DNA from: CAIKOD01 sp035543455
GTDB lineage: Archaea; Halobacteriota; Methanomicrobia; Methanomicrobiales; Methanospirillaceae
Direction of reading: 5' to 3'
Length of the DNA: 50,278 bases
Assembly: GCA_035543455.1 (NCBI GenBank)
Contig: DATKKE010000009.1
Coordinates: forward strand, 1-50,278
The notes below the pieces were generated by a model. It searched no databases. It saw nothing but the letters and a program-made list of their open reading frames with translations, and was not told the origin of the DNA. Numbering within the stretch: position 1 is the first letter of the stretch; each line of letters opens with the position of its first letter. The position numbers were made by a program, and so were the translations under genes. This document shows positions 39,851 through 47,919 of the stretch, in pieces.

Positions 39851-40594
39851 ATGGATAGCGCCGGGCCTCCACCAGACAGCCTGTATGACGAAGGGACGAA
39901 ACTGGCATCGATGGGGAGGTACAATGAATCAGTCCAGATGTTCAGGAGGGTCCTTGCTCGGGATCCGTCATACGTCCCCGCACTTGTATCGATGGCAGGA
40001 AGCATGAACAGGCTCGGGCTCTTCTGCGAAGCCCTGTCGTTTTGTGAACAGGCGACTCAGCTTGATCACCGGTCTCCCGATGCCTGGTTCATGCGAGCGA
40101 GTTGTCTTTATATCTTGGTGCGGTTCCCCGACGCTCTCCACTGCCTTCAGCGGGTGACAGACCTTGACCCGGATCACGCGGAAGCGTGGTTTTTATCAGG
40201 GAATTGTTTTTACCAGCAGGAGGAATTTGACAGGGCAGTCCAATGTTATGAGAAAACCCTCCTGCTCGACCCTTGCTATCCGAAAGCATGGTACAACAAG
40301 GGTGTGGCCCTCGCTGACAAAGAAGAGTTCCAAGAGGCGCTCGAATCATATCACGAGGCTCTGGCCCTCAATCCCGGCGTGGCTGTCGTTTTGAGCAACG
40401 CAGGCGTATGCCTTGCAAAGCTTGGCAGGCTGCAGGAAGCCCTTCAATATTTTGACCAGGCCCTTGACCTGGATCCCCGGGAAATTTCTGCCTGGAATAA
40501 CAAGGGGATGGTCTTATCGCAGCTTGGGCGGGATGCCGAAGCGATGGAGTGTTTTGCAAAAGCCCGGGAACTGAATAAAACCCGGATACGGTAA
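39851..40594 (+). CDS. TPR-repeat protein
   Basis: A 247-residue protein composed of about seven tetratricopeptide repeats of 34 residues, e.g. LYDEGTKLASMGRYNESVQM, AWFMRASCLYILVRFPDALH, AWFLSGNCFYQQEEFDRAVQ, AWYNKGVALADKEEFQEALE, VLSNAGVCLAKLGRLQEALQ and AWNNKGMVLSQLGRDAEAME. No signal or membrane segment is seen, so it is a cytoplasmic protein-interaction solenoid. The repeats are of the archaeal type abundant in Methanomicrobiales. The partner cannot be read from the sequence; it is divergent from the PEBP lipoprotein and upstream of a tRNA gene. The ATG at 39851 is used; two ATGs at 39841 and 39844 are followed by early stop codons. Confidence 0.88.
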   Translation: MDSAGPPPDSLYDEGTKLASMGRYNESVQMFRRVLARDPSYVPALVSMAGSMNRLGLFCEALSFCEQATQLDHRSPDAWFMRASCLYILVRFPDALHCLQRVTDLDPDHAEAWFLSGNCFYQQEEFDRAVQCYEKTLLLDPCYPKAWYNKGVALADKEEFQEALESYHEALALNPGVAVVLSNAGVCLAKLGRLQEALQYFDQALDLDPREISAWNNKGMVLSQLGRDAEAMECFAKARELNKTRIR

Positions 40595-40740
40595 TACGCG
40601 ATTATGGATATCCGGGAATTTGTTTTCTGGACTAACCTTGACCTGTTCAGTATTGTTTGGGCTGGTGCGATCACTGACCGCGGTTATACGACTGACGGGG
40701 AAGGTTTTACTGATAAACCCTGATAATCCCATTTGGGACA

Positions 40741-40751
40741 AGATATATAAA
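40741..40751 (+). promoter_or_regulatory. TATA box of the tRNA-Leu gene
   Basis: AGATATATAAA ends 26 bp before the first base of the tRNA, so transcription would start just upstream of the mature 5' end. Confidence 0.65.
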
Positions 40752-40777
40752 ATCAGAGCACAAATTAAAGAGATTGC

Positions 40778-40860
40778 GCGAGGGTATCTAAGAGGCCAAC
40801 AGAGGCAGACTCAAGATCTGTTCCCGAAGGGGTTCGCGGGTTCAAATCCCTCCCCTCGCA
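40778..40860 (+). tRNA. tRNA-Leu (anticodon CAA)
   Basis: The 83-nt sequence folds as a class II tRNA. The acceptor stem GCGAGGG/CCCTCGC is perfect with discriminator A. The anticodon stem is GCAGA/TCTGT with loop CTCAAGA, so the anticodon is CAA (codon UUG). The long variable arm is TCCCGAAGGGGTTC and the T loop TTCAAAT. Leu identity is supported by the anticodon, discriminator A and variable arm. The D stem is TCT/AGA rather than the usual GCC/GGC, and the T stem GCGGG/CCCTC has one C-U mismatch. CCA is not encoded and no intron is seen. Confidence 0.93.
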
Positions 40861-41275
40861 TTGCAATGCCTGTTCTACTCCCGGTATTTTCAATTCCGGA
40901 GGATTGTAAAACGGACGGGTATCGCGAAACCCATCACACCACCGATCTTTGCCACCATGTCATCCATTAGCAAGGATTAAGTATCCTGCTGATAACACTA
41001 TTGATCTGGTAAACGTATGTCTGTAACATCGGGAACCCGTAAGGATATCCAGGTGCAGATAACAGACGTTTTTTTCTTCTTCTTTAGATAGGGGACCCGA
41101 AATTTTCGGATCCCCTGTGAAGGCTTTCTAAAGAGTTTACCGGATGGTGTTTTGTCATGTTTGGAATCTCTGAAACAAGGATTTCTTATCGCTCCTGGCC
41201 CCGGACCGGGCCGGAAGCAGCTCACATAGTGAATCGGATGAGGGAAAGCGATAAACGGCGTGGAGGGAGGCACCC
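40861..41275. other. Intergenic region with hairpins and oligo-T; candidate small RNA
   Basis: No long gene lies in these 415 bp. At 41014-41088 a 24-codon frame (MSVTSGTRKDIQVQITDVF...) ends in a phenylalanine run encoded by the T-rich tract at 41068-41083. The same stretch can fold with GTCTGT (near 41018) paired to ACAGAC (near 41062), directly followed by T7, which is the layout of a short RNA with its own terminator. Just after it, at about 41089-41116, is an imperfect 13-bp stem (AGGGGACCCGAAA ... TTTCGGATCCCCT). The ribosome binding site GGAGGGAGG of the binding-protein gene is at 41262-41270. Confidence 0.4.
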
Positions 41276-42589
41276 ATGAAGCCATTGATCTGTTTGCTTA
41301 TTCTGATTGGAATCGTCCTTCTCGCGGTAGGAATATCCGGATGTACCCAACCGGCACAACAGACTCCGGGTGAGGTAAAAATTGGGGTCATCGTCTCGAT
41401 GACCGGTCCCTCGAGCAATCTCGGGAAGAGCATGTGGCAGTCAGCAGTTCTCGCAGCAAATGAGATCAATGCGAACGGAGGTGTCCTTGTCAACGGCAAA
41501 AAACTACCGGTCCGTGTGATCCAGGGTGATGATGCATCAACGCAACAGGGGGGTCAGACAGCGGCGACGAAACTGATCACCCAGGACAATGTCGATATCC
41601 TTGTCGGCGGATACTCGAGTGCCGTTACTTCTTCCTACCAGCAGACCGTTGCTGATAATAAGATCCCCTTCATTGTAACGGGTGCATCGAGCCCCATCAT
41701 CACGCACCGGACCGATATCGACACGAACTATACCTTCCACTACTGTCCGACAACGGATACGTATGGTAATTTTACGACGAGTTTCATCTACCAGGTGATA
41801 CGCCCCGAAATTTACAAGAAATTCAACTTCACATCCGACAGACCGCTCCGTCTGGCCGTTATATATCAGAACAGTCCGTATGGCAAGGGTGTACTATCGG
41901 CCGTGAACCAGACGATCAACAATAATCACCTTAATGTCAATCTCGTATCAGCACAGCCGTATACGGCGAACGAAGGTGATTTCCACACCCTCCTCACTGC
42001 GGTAAAGGCAGCCGGACCCGATGTCGTATATGTCGCCGCTTTCCCGAATGAGCAGGGAGTGATGATCCCGCAGGCCCGGCGTGATGTGGGATTGAATACC
42101 ATCTTCCTCGCTGTCGAGAACAATGACGACCCTGCTTACTATACGGCCCTCGGCCAATATGGTGAATATTCGGATATAGAAAGCCGGTTCTCTCCCTACA
42201 CATCACCGAAAGGACCCGTTGCAAATGCAGCGCAGGCATTCAAAGAGAAATATAATGCGACGTGGGGGACATATCCGGATATGATGGGGGCCTCAACCTA
42301 TGAAGGCACCTATATCGCTGCGAAGGCAATTGAAAATGCCGGGACGCTTAACAAAGAACAGGTGAAAAATGCACTCTCCCAGCTGAGCATGCCCCAGATG
42401 ATCGAGGCGATGACTGGTGGGAACATTATCTTCAGTAAGGACTATCGCGAAGCCCCGTTCGAGCTCTACATGGAGCAGCTCTATTACGTCCCGGCTTTGA
42501 ATGAATGTCGCCCGACAGTTGTCTGGCCGGATGATCTGAAGGCAGGAAACTTCACATTACCGGACTGGTACCAGCCCGGATCGCCCTGA
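41276..42589 (+). CDS. ABC-type branched-chain amino acid (LivK-like) binding lipoprotein
   Basis: A 437-residue exported protein: a signal segment (PLICLLILIGIVLLAVGI) ends in a lipobox SGC (Cys about 23), then a periplasmic-binding-protein type I fold begins with EVKIGVIVSMTGPSSNLGKS. Further family stretches are LAANEINANGGVLVNGKKLP, ILVGGYSSAVTSSYQQTVAD, KIPFIVTGASSPIITHRTD, GPDVVYVAAFPNEQGVM and ASTYEGTYIAAKAIENAGTL. Members bind branched-chain amino acids, amides, urea or aromatic acids; the ligand is not predictable. No permease or ATPase gene is adjacent, so it either serves a transporter encoded elsewhere or acts as a sensor. A strong GGAGGGAGG site precedes the ATG by 5 bp. Confidence 0.9.
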   Translation: MKPLICLLILIGIVLLAVGISGCTQPAQQTPGEVKIGVIVSMTGPSSNLGKSMWQSAVLAANEINANGGVLVNGKKLPVRVIQGDDASTQQGGQTAATKLITQDNVDILVGGYSSAVTSSYQQTVADNKIPFIVTGASSPIITHRTDIDTNYTFHYCPTTDTYGNFTTSFIYQVIRPEIYKKFNFTSDRPLRLAVIYQNSPYGKGVLSAVNQTINNNHLNVNLVSAQPYTANEGDFHTLLTAVKAAGPDVVYVAAFPNEQGVMIPQARRDVGLNTIFLAVENNDDPAYYTALGQYGEYSDIESRFSPYTSPKGPVANAAQAFKEKYNATWGTYPDMMGASTYEGTYIAAKAIENAGTLNKEQVKNALSQLSMPQMIEAMTGGNIIFSKDYREAPFELYMEQLYYVPALNECRPTVVWPDDLKAGNFTLPDWYQPGSP

Positions 42590-42687
42590 AGAACAAGTGC
42601 CCGGGAAGCGTTATGAATCAATAAGGGGGATAAAATCAACCCTAAAACTTTTAGATTTTTAACGGATCTTTCGACATCTCATTAATT

Positions 42688-43020
42688 CGCTCTGTTGACA
42701 TCCTGAAATTAATAAATTCCAGTCCCTTCTCAATTTGTTACCAATATATCTGTATTCAGACGCTCCAGGAGCTCTGCCCCGCCGCTGATGCGTCCCCGGT
42801 CAGGATAGTGAGAGATCTGAACAATGAATTTATCGCTTCATTGCCCATCCCTTTTCCAATGGCCATCCTGATGGGGGAGGGGCAGGAGGGAGTGAAATCC
42901 CCCTTGATAATGACAATAAGGGAATCACGCTCAGTAACCCTTTCCGGGGTCCTTTCCTATGGACCGGGAGAAGATTCAGAAGGTGGTGCATAAACAAAAG
43001 TGAGGAAATCTACAGAACCG
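42688..43020. mobile_element. MITE-like inverted-repeat element, copy B
   Basis: A 333-bp non-coding element, inverted relative to copy A (12901-13211). Its ends are CGCTCTGTTGACATCCTG and, read on the minus strand, CGGTTCTGTAGATTTCCTC; these match the two ends of copy A, and the internal blocks (CCAATGGCCATCCTGATGGG, then GGGAGGGGCAGGAGGG, 42858-42892) match the complement of the copy A interior. The element is flanked directly on both sides by TTAATT (42682-42687 and 43021-43026), an exact 6-bp repeat that fits a target-site duplication. No transposase is encoded. The frame at 42808-42993 is not conserved in copy A. Confidence 0.62.
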
Positions 43021-43055
43021 TTAATTAAGAAGTAATGGGAGAATTAGCGATATTT

Positions 43056-44915
43056 TTATTTTATTTTTTCAATTCTTCTCGTGATCTGGTTAATTTTAGT
43101 GTTCAGTACTGTATCCATTTCTTCTTTCATGTTCATGAGAGAGTCATGTGAGAGCCGGGTTTCGGTAATATCCTGAATGGTTTCCATCATTCCAACCGGA
43201 TTCCCGGCACCGTCAATAATCCACCCTGCCTTTTCGAGAATATAGGTCCCCTGCTGATTGCGTAATGATGGGATATGGCGTTCGAAGTAAAATGCATCTC
43301 CGAACTGATTTACATCGGGAAAATGTTTTTCAATCTCTATCCCTGGGAGTTCCATTATATCAATGAGTAACGGTTTAAGACCAGGAGATAATTCCAGGGC
43401 TTTATGGTACCCGGTTGTACCGATAATCTCCTCCTTTTTAACACCGGTGATTACTTCCATTGGCTGATTCCATGCCATTAAATTTTTCTCATGATCGATG
43501 ATAAATGCCGGGAGATAAAAGGGTTTGATTAATTCGGATAAATCCATTGAGGGTGGTGCACATGGATCACAGTTCGAAGGATTTGTTTCCTTTAACGTTA
43601 ATCTCTCTGGTTCCGGATTATTCTCATCCCCCATCGGCACAAAGACCCCAATACCGCCATGTTGGGGAAAATAACGATCATTAATCAAAATATTACCGAA
43701 CATTTTGAGTACTAACAAGGATCCATCTTTTTTTATTCCCCTGAGTATGCCATCCCATTCACCATTGGCCATTAACGAGGCAGCGATCTGGTGTATATTA
43801 CTCTCATTATTCCCTCTTGGGAGAAACTGTTCGAGTGGTTTCCATAAGACCTCCAGTTCGTCTGCATAGCCAAGGATCGAAAGAAATGCATCATTTACGT
43901 AGAAAATTTTCCCATTCCAGTCCCAGAGTGCTATTGCATATTCTGAAGATGCGATACCGCAGCTTTTCATCAGGATTTCCCTTTCCCTGTCTCTTTGGGC
44001 GGAAATATCCCTGCCAACACTTTGAATTTCAAAGACAGCTCCCGCCTTGTCGCTGAGGATCCGGTTAGTCCACTGAATCCATCGTATCTCTCCGCTTGGA
44101 AGATAAATTCGCTGCTCATATACATTGTTTTTAAAGGATTGGATATCCGCTCCAAATGCATCGGAAACCAAATGAGAATCGGGCTCTGGAACCCGGGGAC
44201 AAAATTTCGTTCCTAAAAGATCCCCTGGTTGTTCCCCGAAGTATCGTGAGAAGGAATTATTTACGAATGTTATTGTCCCATCTGGCAGTCTCCGGCAGAT
44301 GAGATCGTTCTGATCCTCGACTACCGCACGATAACGTGCTTCACTCTCCTCAAGCTTTCTTTCGTACTCCCTGCGTTCAGTAATGTCTTCGGCAATCATC
44401 GTCATTCCTTTTTGCCCGCCCTCAAAAACTGACGGGATCAACCGGACCTTGAAAAAACGGTCCATACCGGACATTCCATCATAGAATTGTTTCATAAACT
44501 CATTCGGGCCATGATTCTGACCTATCAGGGAAGTAAGCTCCGGGTCATCGATAATTGGAAGGGCTGAACCCTTCACCGGAAGACCCAGGAGTTCCTCATG
44601 AGGCCTTCCGCAAAGTTTCTGGTAGGTATCATTCACCTGGACAATTATCCCGTTATTGTCAAGGATGAGAATACAGTCCTTTTGAAAACAGAGCATGGTG
44701 GTGAGGGGAACACGCCGCGAAAGTGAATAAACCCGGGTGTTACCTATCTCTCTCATTTCCAGCTGACCTGAAACAGTCATCATATACAGATATTTGGAAA
44801 TTACGTTTCTCGTTGAATGGAGATTTTTTGATATCTCTGTTATTGCAAGTCCCCGCGGATGAGACCGGAGTAAATTCCTGATCCGGTTACTTATGTCGTT
44901 GGAACTGGCGGACAT
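43056..44915 (-). CDS. Winged-helix/PAS-domain regulatory protein without kinase
   Basis: A 619-residue protein. Residues 1-70 form a winged helix (DISNRIRNLLRSHPRGLAIT then EISKNLHSTRNVISKYLYMM). Four PAS-like domains follow: about 72-180 (ILILDNNGIIVQVNDTYQKL), 190-310 (DLICRRLPDGTITFVNNSF), 320-435 (IALWDWNGKIFYVNDAFLSI) and 455-590 (PAFIIDHEKNLMAWNQPMEV), with PAC-type ends such as MTMIAEDITERREYERKLEE. The last 30 residues are a coiled coil. There is no histidine kinase, cyclase or receiver domain and no membrane segment, so it is probably a one-component regulator whose PAS domains sense a cytoplasmic signal and control DNA binding. TATA-like ATTATATTT at 44955-44963. Confidence 0.85.
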   Translation of the reverse strand: MSASSNDISNRIRNLLRSHPRGLAITEISKNLHSTRNVISKYLYMMTVSGQLEMREIGNTRVYSLSRRVPLTTMLCFQKDCILILDNNGIIVQVNDTYQKLCGRPHEELLGLPVKGSALPIIDDPELTSLIGQNHGPNEFMKQFYDGMSGMDRFFKVRLIPSVFEGGQKGMTMIAEDITERREYERKLEESEARYRAVVEDQNDLICRRLPDGTITFVNNSFSRYFGEQPGDLLGTKFCPRVPEPDSHLVSDAFGADIQSFKNNVYEQRIYLPSGEIRWIQWTNRILSDKAGAVFEIQSVGRDISAQRDREREILMKSCGIASSEYAIALWDWNGKIFYVNDAFLSILGYADELEVLWKPLEQFLPRGNNESNIHQIAASLMANGEWDGILRGIKKDGSLLVLKMFGNILINDRYFPQHGGIGVFVPMGDENNPEPERLTLKETNPSNCDPCAPPSMDLSELIKPFYLPAFIIDHEKNLMAWNQPMEVITGVKKEEIIGTTGYHKALELSPGLKPLLIDIMELPGIEIEKHFPDVNQFGDAFYFERHIPSLRNQQGTYILEKAGWIIDGAGNPVGMMETIQDITETRLSHDSLMNMKEEMDTVLNTKINQITRRIEKIK

Positions 44916-45073
44916 AGATGTATTTTGAAATTAACAGGCATTTATTTCTTATGAAATATAATTTCGAATAACGAAACCGCTGAACAGGAGTCATAATGGG
45001 AGGAATATAAGGCCGGCTCGGTCCGTTTTAATTCATCTGAAATCCCCGGATTTTACAAAGCGAAAATCAGGTT

Positions 45074-45084
45074 GCTATAAATAT
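45074..45084 (+). promoter_or_regulatory. TATA box of the PEGA/Cache gene pair
   Basis: GCTATAAATAT at 45074-45084 predicts a start near 45106, leaving a 20-nt leader with GGGAG (45114-45118) before the ATG at 45126. Confidence 0.65.
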
Positions 45085-45125
45085 TCACTGGTTGAGAACG
45101 ATTATCAGAATATGGGAGAATTTCC

Positions 45126-46877
45126 ATGAGAAGAAGCCTGTTGTTTTTCATCGTGGTGTTGTTGCTGACAGGAGCAGGTGCAATAACACCATCATTTTCA
45201 GCAGGGGTAGGTCCTGATACCGGTTCGGTCAGTATCACATCGACACCCCAGGGAGCAGCCGTAACGATCGACGGGACCAGTGCCGGGCACACCCCCCTTA
45301 TAGGACTGCAGCTCAGTGCAGGGGTTCATACCGTGACAGCAGGTCTTTCCGGTTATCAGGAGGCAACGCAGGAATTCACCCTCAATGCGGGTGAAGATAA
45401 GGGTATCAGCCTTGATCTCGCACCGATAGTCCCGACCATTTCATTTGTGACGACAGTGCCGGTGACGATTCCGGTAACCCAGCCCATAACAATCCCGACG
45501 ACCGAACCTGTCACGATTACAATCCCAACAACGGAACCGGTAACGATTACGATTCCGACAACAGAACCGACTACCCCTCCTACGACGGAACCGGTAACCA
45601 TCACGATCCCTCCGACTACGATAGGGGGTGGAAAAGGCTGGATTACGACCCATTGCAACGTGAACGGTGCAATGGTAACCTTCGATAACCAGAAGGCCGG
45701 ATGTACTGTAACCGACAGGCAATGTACCGTGGAAGTTGCGGTGACCGGCACACCATTCAGGACATTCACCGTCCAGGCCCCCGGTTACCAGACCTATAAC
45801 GGCCAGGTTACGAGCTGGCCGTCGGACGGTCAGACCGTGGACTTTTACGCAGACCTCACTCCGATCCCTCCGCAATCGGGTGCGATATCGGCATCTACAA
45901 GTCCTTCCGGGGCAGCAATATCGCTGAATGGTAATTTCCAGGGCTATTCACCGATTACAATACCGAATCTCGCACCGGCCACCTATACGATCCTTGCAAA
46001 ACTGGATGGATATACGCCTGTTTCCCAATATGTCGCGGTAAACAACGGCCAGACCAGTTATTTCTCGGCGTCCCTTTCCCGATCTCCCCAGCCGCCACGG
46101 GATACCGGCAGTGTTTCAATTACGTCAGCTCCAAGCGGTGCACAGGTCTCTGTCGATGGCGGTTACCGGGGTGTCACGCCCCTGACCGTTACCCTCTATC
46201 CCGGAAATCATAATGTACTGCTGCAAAAATCCGGGTACAATGACTGGACGAATTCCGTCTACGTGAGTGCAAATTCGTACCAGACGATGAGTGCAACGCT
46301 GGTATCCGGCTCACTCCCCGGCTGGGTGACAATCCAGGCAAGTCCTCCCGTGGTGAACGTGTACTTCGATATCGCTTATAAAGGACAGACCGATTCGAAA
46401 GGAAGATTTGTCATCCAGGGGGTAGCCCCCGGTACCCATTCGCTCCGGCTTGCCCAGACGGGCTACAATGACTATTCTACTCCTGTCACGGTATATTCCA
46501 ATTCACAGGCCTCTATCTCAGCCGTCCTGACACCATCCGGGGGTATCCCGACGATTACCCCCGCCCCGGGATACGGGACGCTGTCGGTCAGTTCGGACCC
46601 TGCAGGAGCCAGCATATATATCGATAATGCCTATACGGGGTATACACCAGCGACATTAACCACCGTACCTTCCGGCCAGCATACCGTGATGTTGACATTA
46701 GACGGTTACCAGAATTACGTGACGAATGTTAATGTCGCAGCCGGCGGGACCATACAGGTCTCCTCATCGCTCACACCGATCGCAACGCCGACCAAGTCGG
46801 GCAGAGAAATGACAGTACTCACTGCCGGGGCCATTATCCTGGTCTCGCTCGTTTTCGTCATGCGGAGGAGATTATAA
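45126..46877 (+). CDS. PEGA-domain surface protein with C-terminal membrane anchor
   Basis: A 583-residue protein. The N-terminal signal peptide (SLLFFIVVLLLTGAGAI) is followed by a PEGA domain (GSVSITSTPQGAAVTIDGTS, 32-95), a Thr/Pro-rich stalk (about 96-170, made of the decamer IPTTEPVTIT and variants), a related domain (175-250), and four further PEGA or PEGA-like domains (about 253-318, 327-395, 400-468, 485-551), each with the turn AxxSxNGxxxGxSP or similar. A membrane segment (TVLTAGAIILVSLVFV) and RRRL end the protein. PEGA domains are extracellular and often built into S-layer-associated proteins. Its stop codon TAA shares one base with the next ATG, so it is translationally coupled to a membrane protein with a Cache-like domain. 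Confidence 0.9.
   Translation: MRRSLLFFIVVLLLTGAGAITPSFSAGVGPDTGSVSITSTPQGAAVTIDGTSAGHTPLIGLQLSAGVHTVTAGLSGYQEATQEFTLNAGEDKGISLDLAPIVPTISFVTTVPVTIPVTQPITIPTTEPVTITIPTTEPVTITIPTTEPTTPPTTEPVTITIPPTTIGGGKGWITTHCNVNGAMVTFDNQKAGCTVTDRQCTVEVAVTGTPFRTFTVQAPGYQTYNGQVTSWPSDGQTVDFYADLTPIPPQSGAISASTSPSGAAISLNGNFQGYSPITIPNLAPATYTILAKLDGYTPVSQYVAVNNGQTSYFSASLSRSPQPPRDTGSVSITSAPSGAQVSVDGGYRGVTPLTVTLYPGNHNVLLQKSGYNDWTNSVYVSANSYQTMSATLVSGSLPGWVTIQASPPVVNVYFDIAYKGQTDSKGRFVIQGVAPGTHSLRLAQTGYNDYSTPVTVYSNSQASISAVLTPSGGIPTITPAPGYGTLSVSSDPAGASIYIDNAYTGYTPATLTTVPSGQHTVMLTLDGYQNYVTNVNVAAGGTIQVSSSLTPIATPTKSGREMTVLTAGAIILVSLVFVMRRRL
45484..45614 (+). repeat. Tandem repeat coding for a Thr/Pro stalk
   Basis: About four imperfect units of 30 bp (one shortened) inside the PEGA gene encode IPTTEPVTIT and variants. 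Third codon positions differ between the units, so the repeat is not a very recent duplication. It likely forms an extended and possibly O-glycosylated stalk. Confidence 0.75.
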
Positions 46878-47590
46878 TGGAATCGAAACGAAAATTCAAC
46901 TGGAGATTCGGGTTAAGTGCCATTGCAATAATTGTGGTAATTTCAGCGATGGGAATGTTCTCCCTGTACTCTGCCGCTAATGGCATCAGGGAATCGACGC
47001 GTGACGAGTTGAAAGCTATCGCAGGCGTTATGGCGACTCAGATCAATGCCCCTGACATCGCTGGTCTGAAGCCTGGTGACGAATCATCCGCACGATACAA
47101 AGTACTGGTTGATCACCTCAACACGATGAGGAGCATGGATGATCGGATCGTGAATGCCTATATCATGAAAGTAGGCAGCGACCAGAACATTACCTTTGTT
47201 GCCGATGACCTGTATTTCGAGAATCCCGCAGGCAGCGCAAAAATTGGGGACATTTATGTAACTCCTGATATAAAAGAGATTTTCGGGGCTCTCTCACTGC
47301 CAACGGCCTCACAGCAGGTATATACCGATAAATACGGCACGTTTATTTCGGGGTATGCCCCGATCGACACCGAGGTCAATGGATCAAACGGAAACACCGT
47401 CGCAGTCCTTGGTGTGGATATGGCGGCCACAACCTATACAGACCAGATACATACAACAGGAGTGGCGATTATTGACGCAACATTGATATCCATGATTATT
47501 ATCATCGGGATCCTCTGGTTCGCGACCAGGAAATGCATGGATGAACCCGAAGAACCGGAAACGAAGCCCCCTGAATGGGAGGAGGACTGA
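46877..47590 (+). CDS. Membrane protein with extracellular Cache-like sensor domain and no output domain
   Basis: A 237-residue protein with two membrane segments (about residues 11-33 and 195-218) around an extracellular domain of 160 residues. The domain looks like a PDC/Cache sensor: STRDELKAIAGVMATQINAP, NAYIMKVGSDQNITFVADDL, SQQVYTDKYGTFISGYAPI, NTVAVLGVDMAATTYTDQI; the pattern DKYGTFISGYAPI...VLGVDM is typical. The short C-terminal tail (DEPEEPETKPPEWEED) is acidic and has no kinase or methyl-accepting domain. The gene starts within the stop codon of the PEGA gene, so the two are made together and may form a surface complex. A strong terminator follows at 47597. Confidence 0.82.
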   Translation: MESKRKFNWRFGLSAIAIIVVISAMGMFSLYSAANGIRESTRDELKAIAGVMATQINAPDIAGLKPGDESSARYKVLVDHLNTMRSMDDRIVNAYIMKVGSDQNITFVADDLYFENPAGSAKIGDIYVTPDIKEIFGALSLPTASQQVYTDKYGTFISGYAPIDTEVNGSNGNTVAVLGVDMAATTYTDQIHTTGVAIIDATLISMIIIIGILWFATRKCMDEPEEPETKPPEWEED

Positions 47591-47596
47591 TCAAGC

Positions 47597-47632
47597 AAAA
47601 AGGAGGTCTATTTCCTGTCCTCTTTTTTTATA
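47597..47632 (+). terminator. Hairpin terminator of the PEGA/Cache operon
   Basis: AAAAAGGAGG pairs with CCTCTTTTTTT around a 12-nt loop, giving a 10-bp stem (one G-T pair) that ends in T7, just after the stop codon at 47590. Confidence 0.7.
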
Positions 47633-47888
47633 AATCCGTCACATCTGGCAAATCCTGTGATAACTAATGATTTTCTGAAACAGTACTCCATAGGGCTTCA
47701 CCTAGTAGAATCGGCCCCCGATGATGGTAATGTACCGTGGAGTATTAAGCCTGTGAAGGATCGAATTCTTTGGATTTCAACGTTATTGCCAAGCGTGATT
47801 ATAAAATTGTGAATTTTCCCTTATTGTTATCGCACGGGGCCTATTCCCTTCCATGTGAAACCCCGGCGCCGGTAAAAAAACAAAAAAA
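47633..47888. other. Intergenic region with long-range inverted repeat
   Basis: No gene is supported here. TACTCCA near 47684 pairs with TGGAGTA near 47738 across about 45 nt, and CTTCAC near 47697 has its complement GTGAAG near 47754, so an extended fold is possible. The region ends in A-rich DNA leading to the promoter of the HEAT gene. Confidence 0.3.
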
Positions 47889-47899
47889 ATTAATATAGA
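47889..47899 (+). promoter_or_regulatory. TATA box of the HEAT-repeat gene
   Basis: ATTAATATAGA is centred about 26 bp before the ATG at 47920, so the transcript is predicted to be leaderless. No ribosome binding site is seen. Confidence 0.6.
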
Positions 47900-47919
47900 C
47901 GAATTATATGGGTTGCTGA

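Noticed and set aside
42808..42993. 61-codon frame in element B
   Set aside because: Non-coding element; no matching frame in copy A.
45484..45614. CRISPR-like short direct repeats
   Set aside because: The repeats are in frame in a coding region, have no unique spacers and encode a Thr/Pro stalk.
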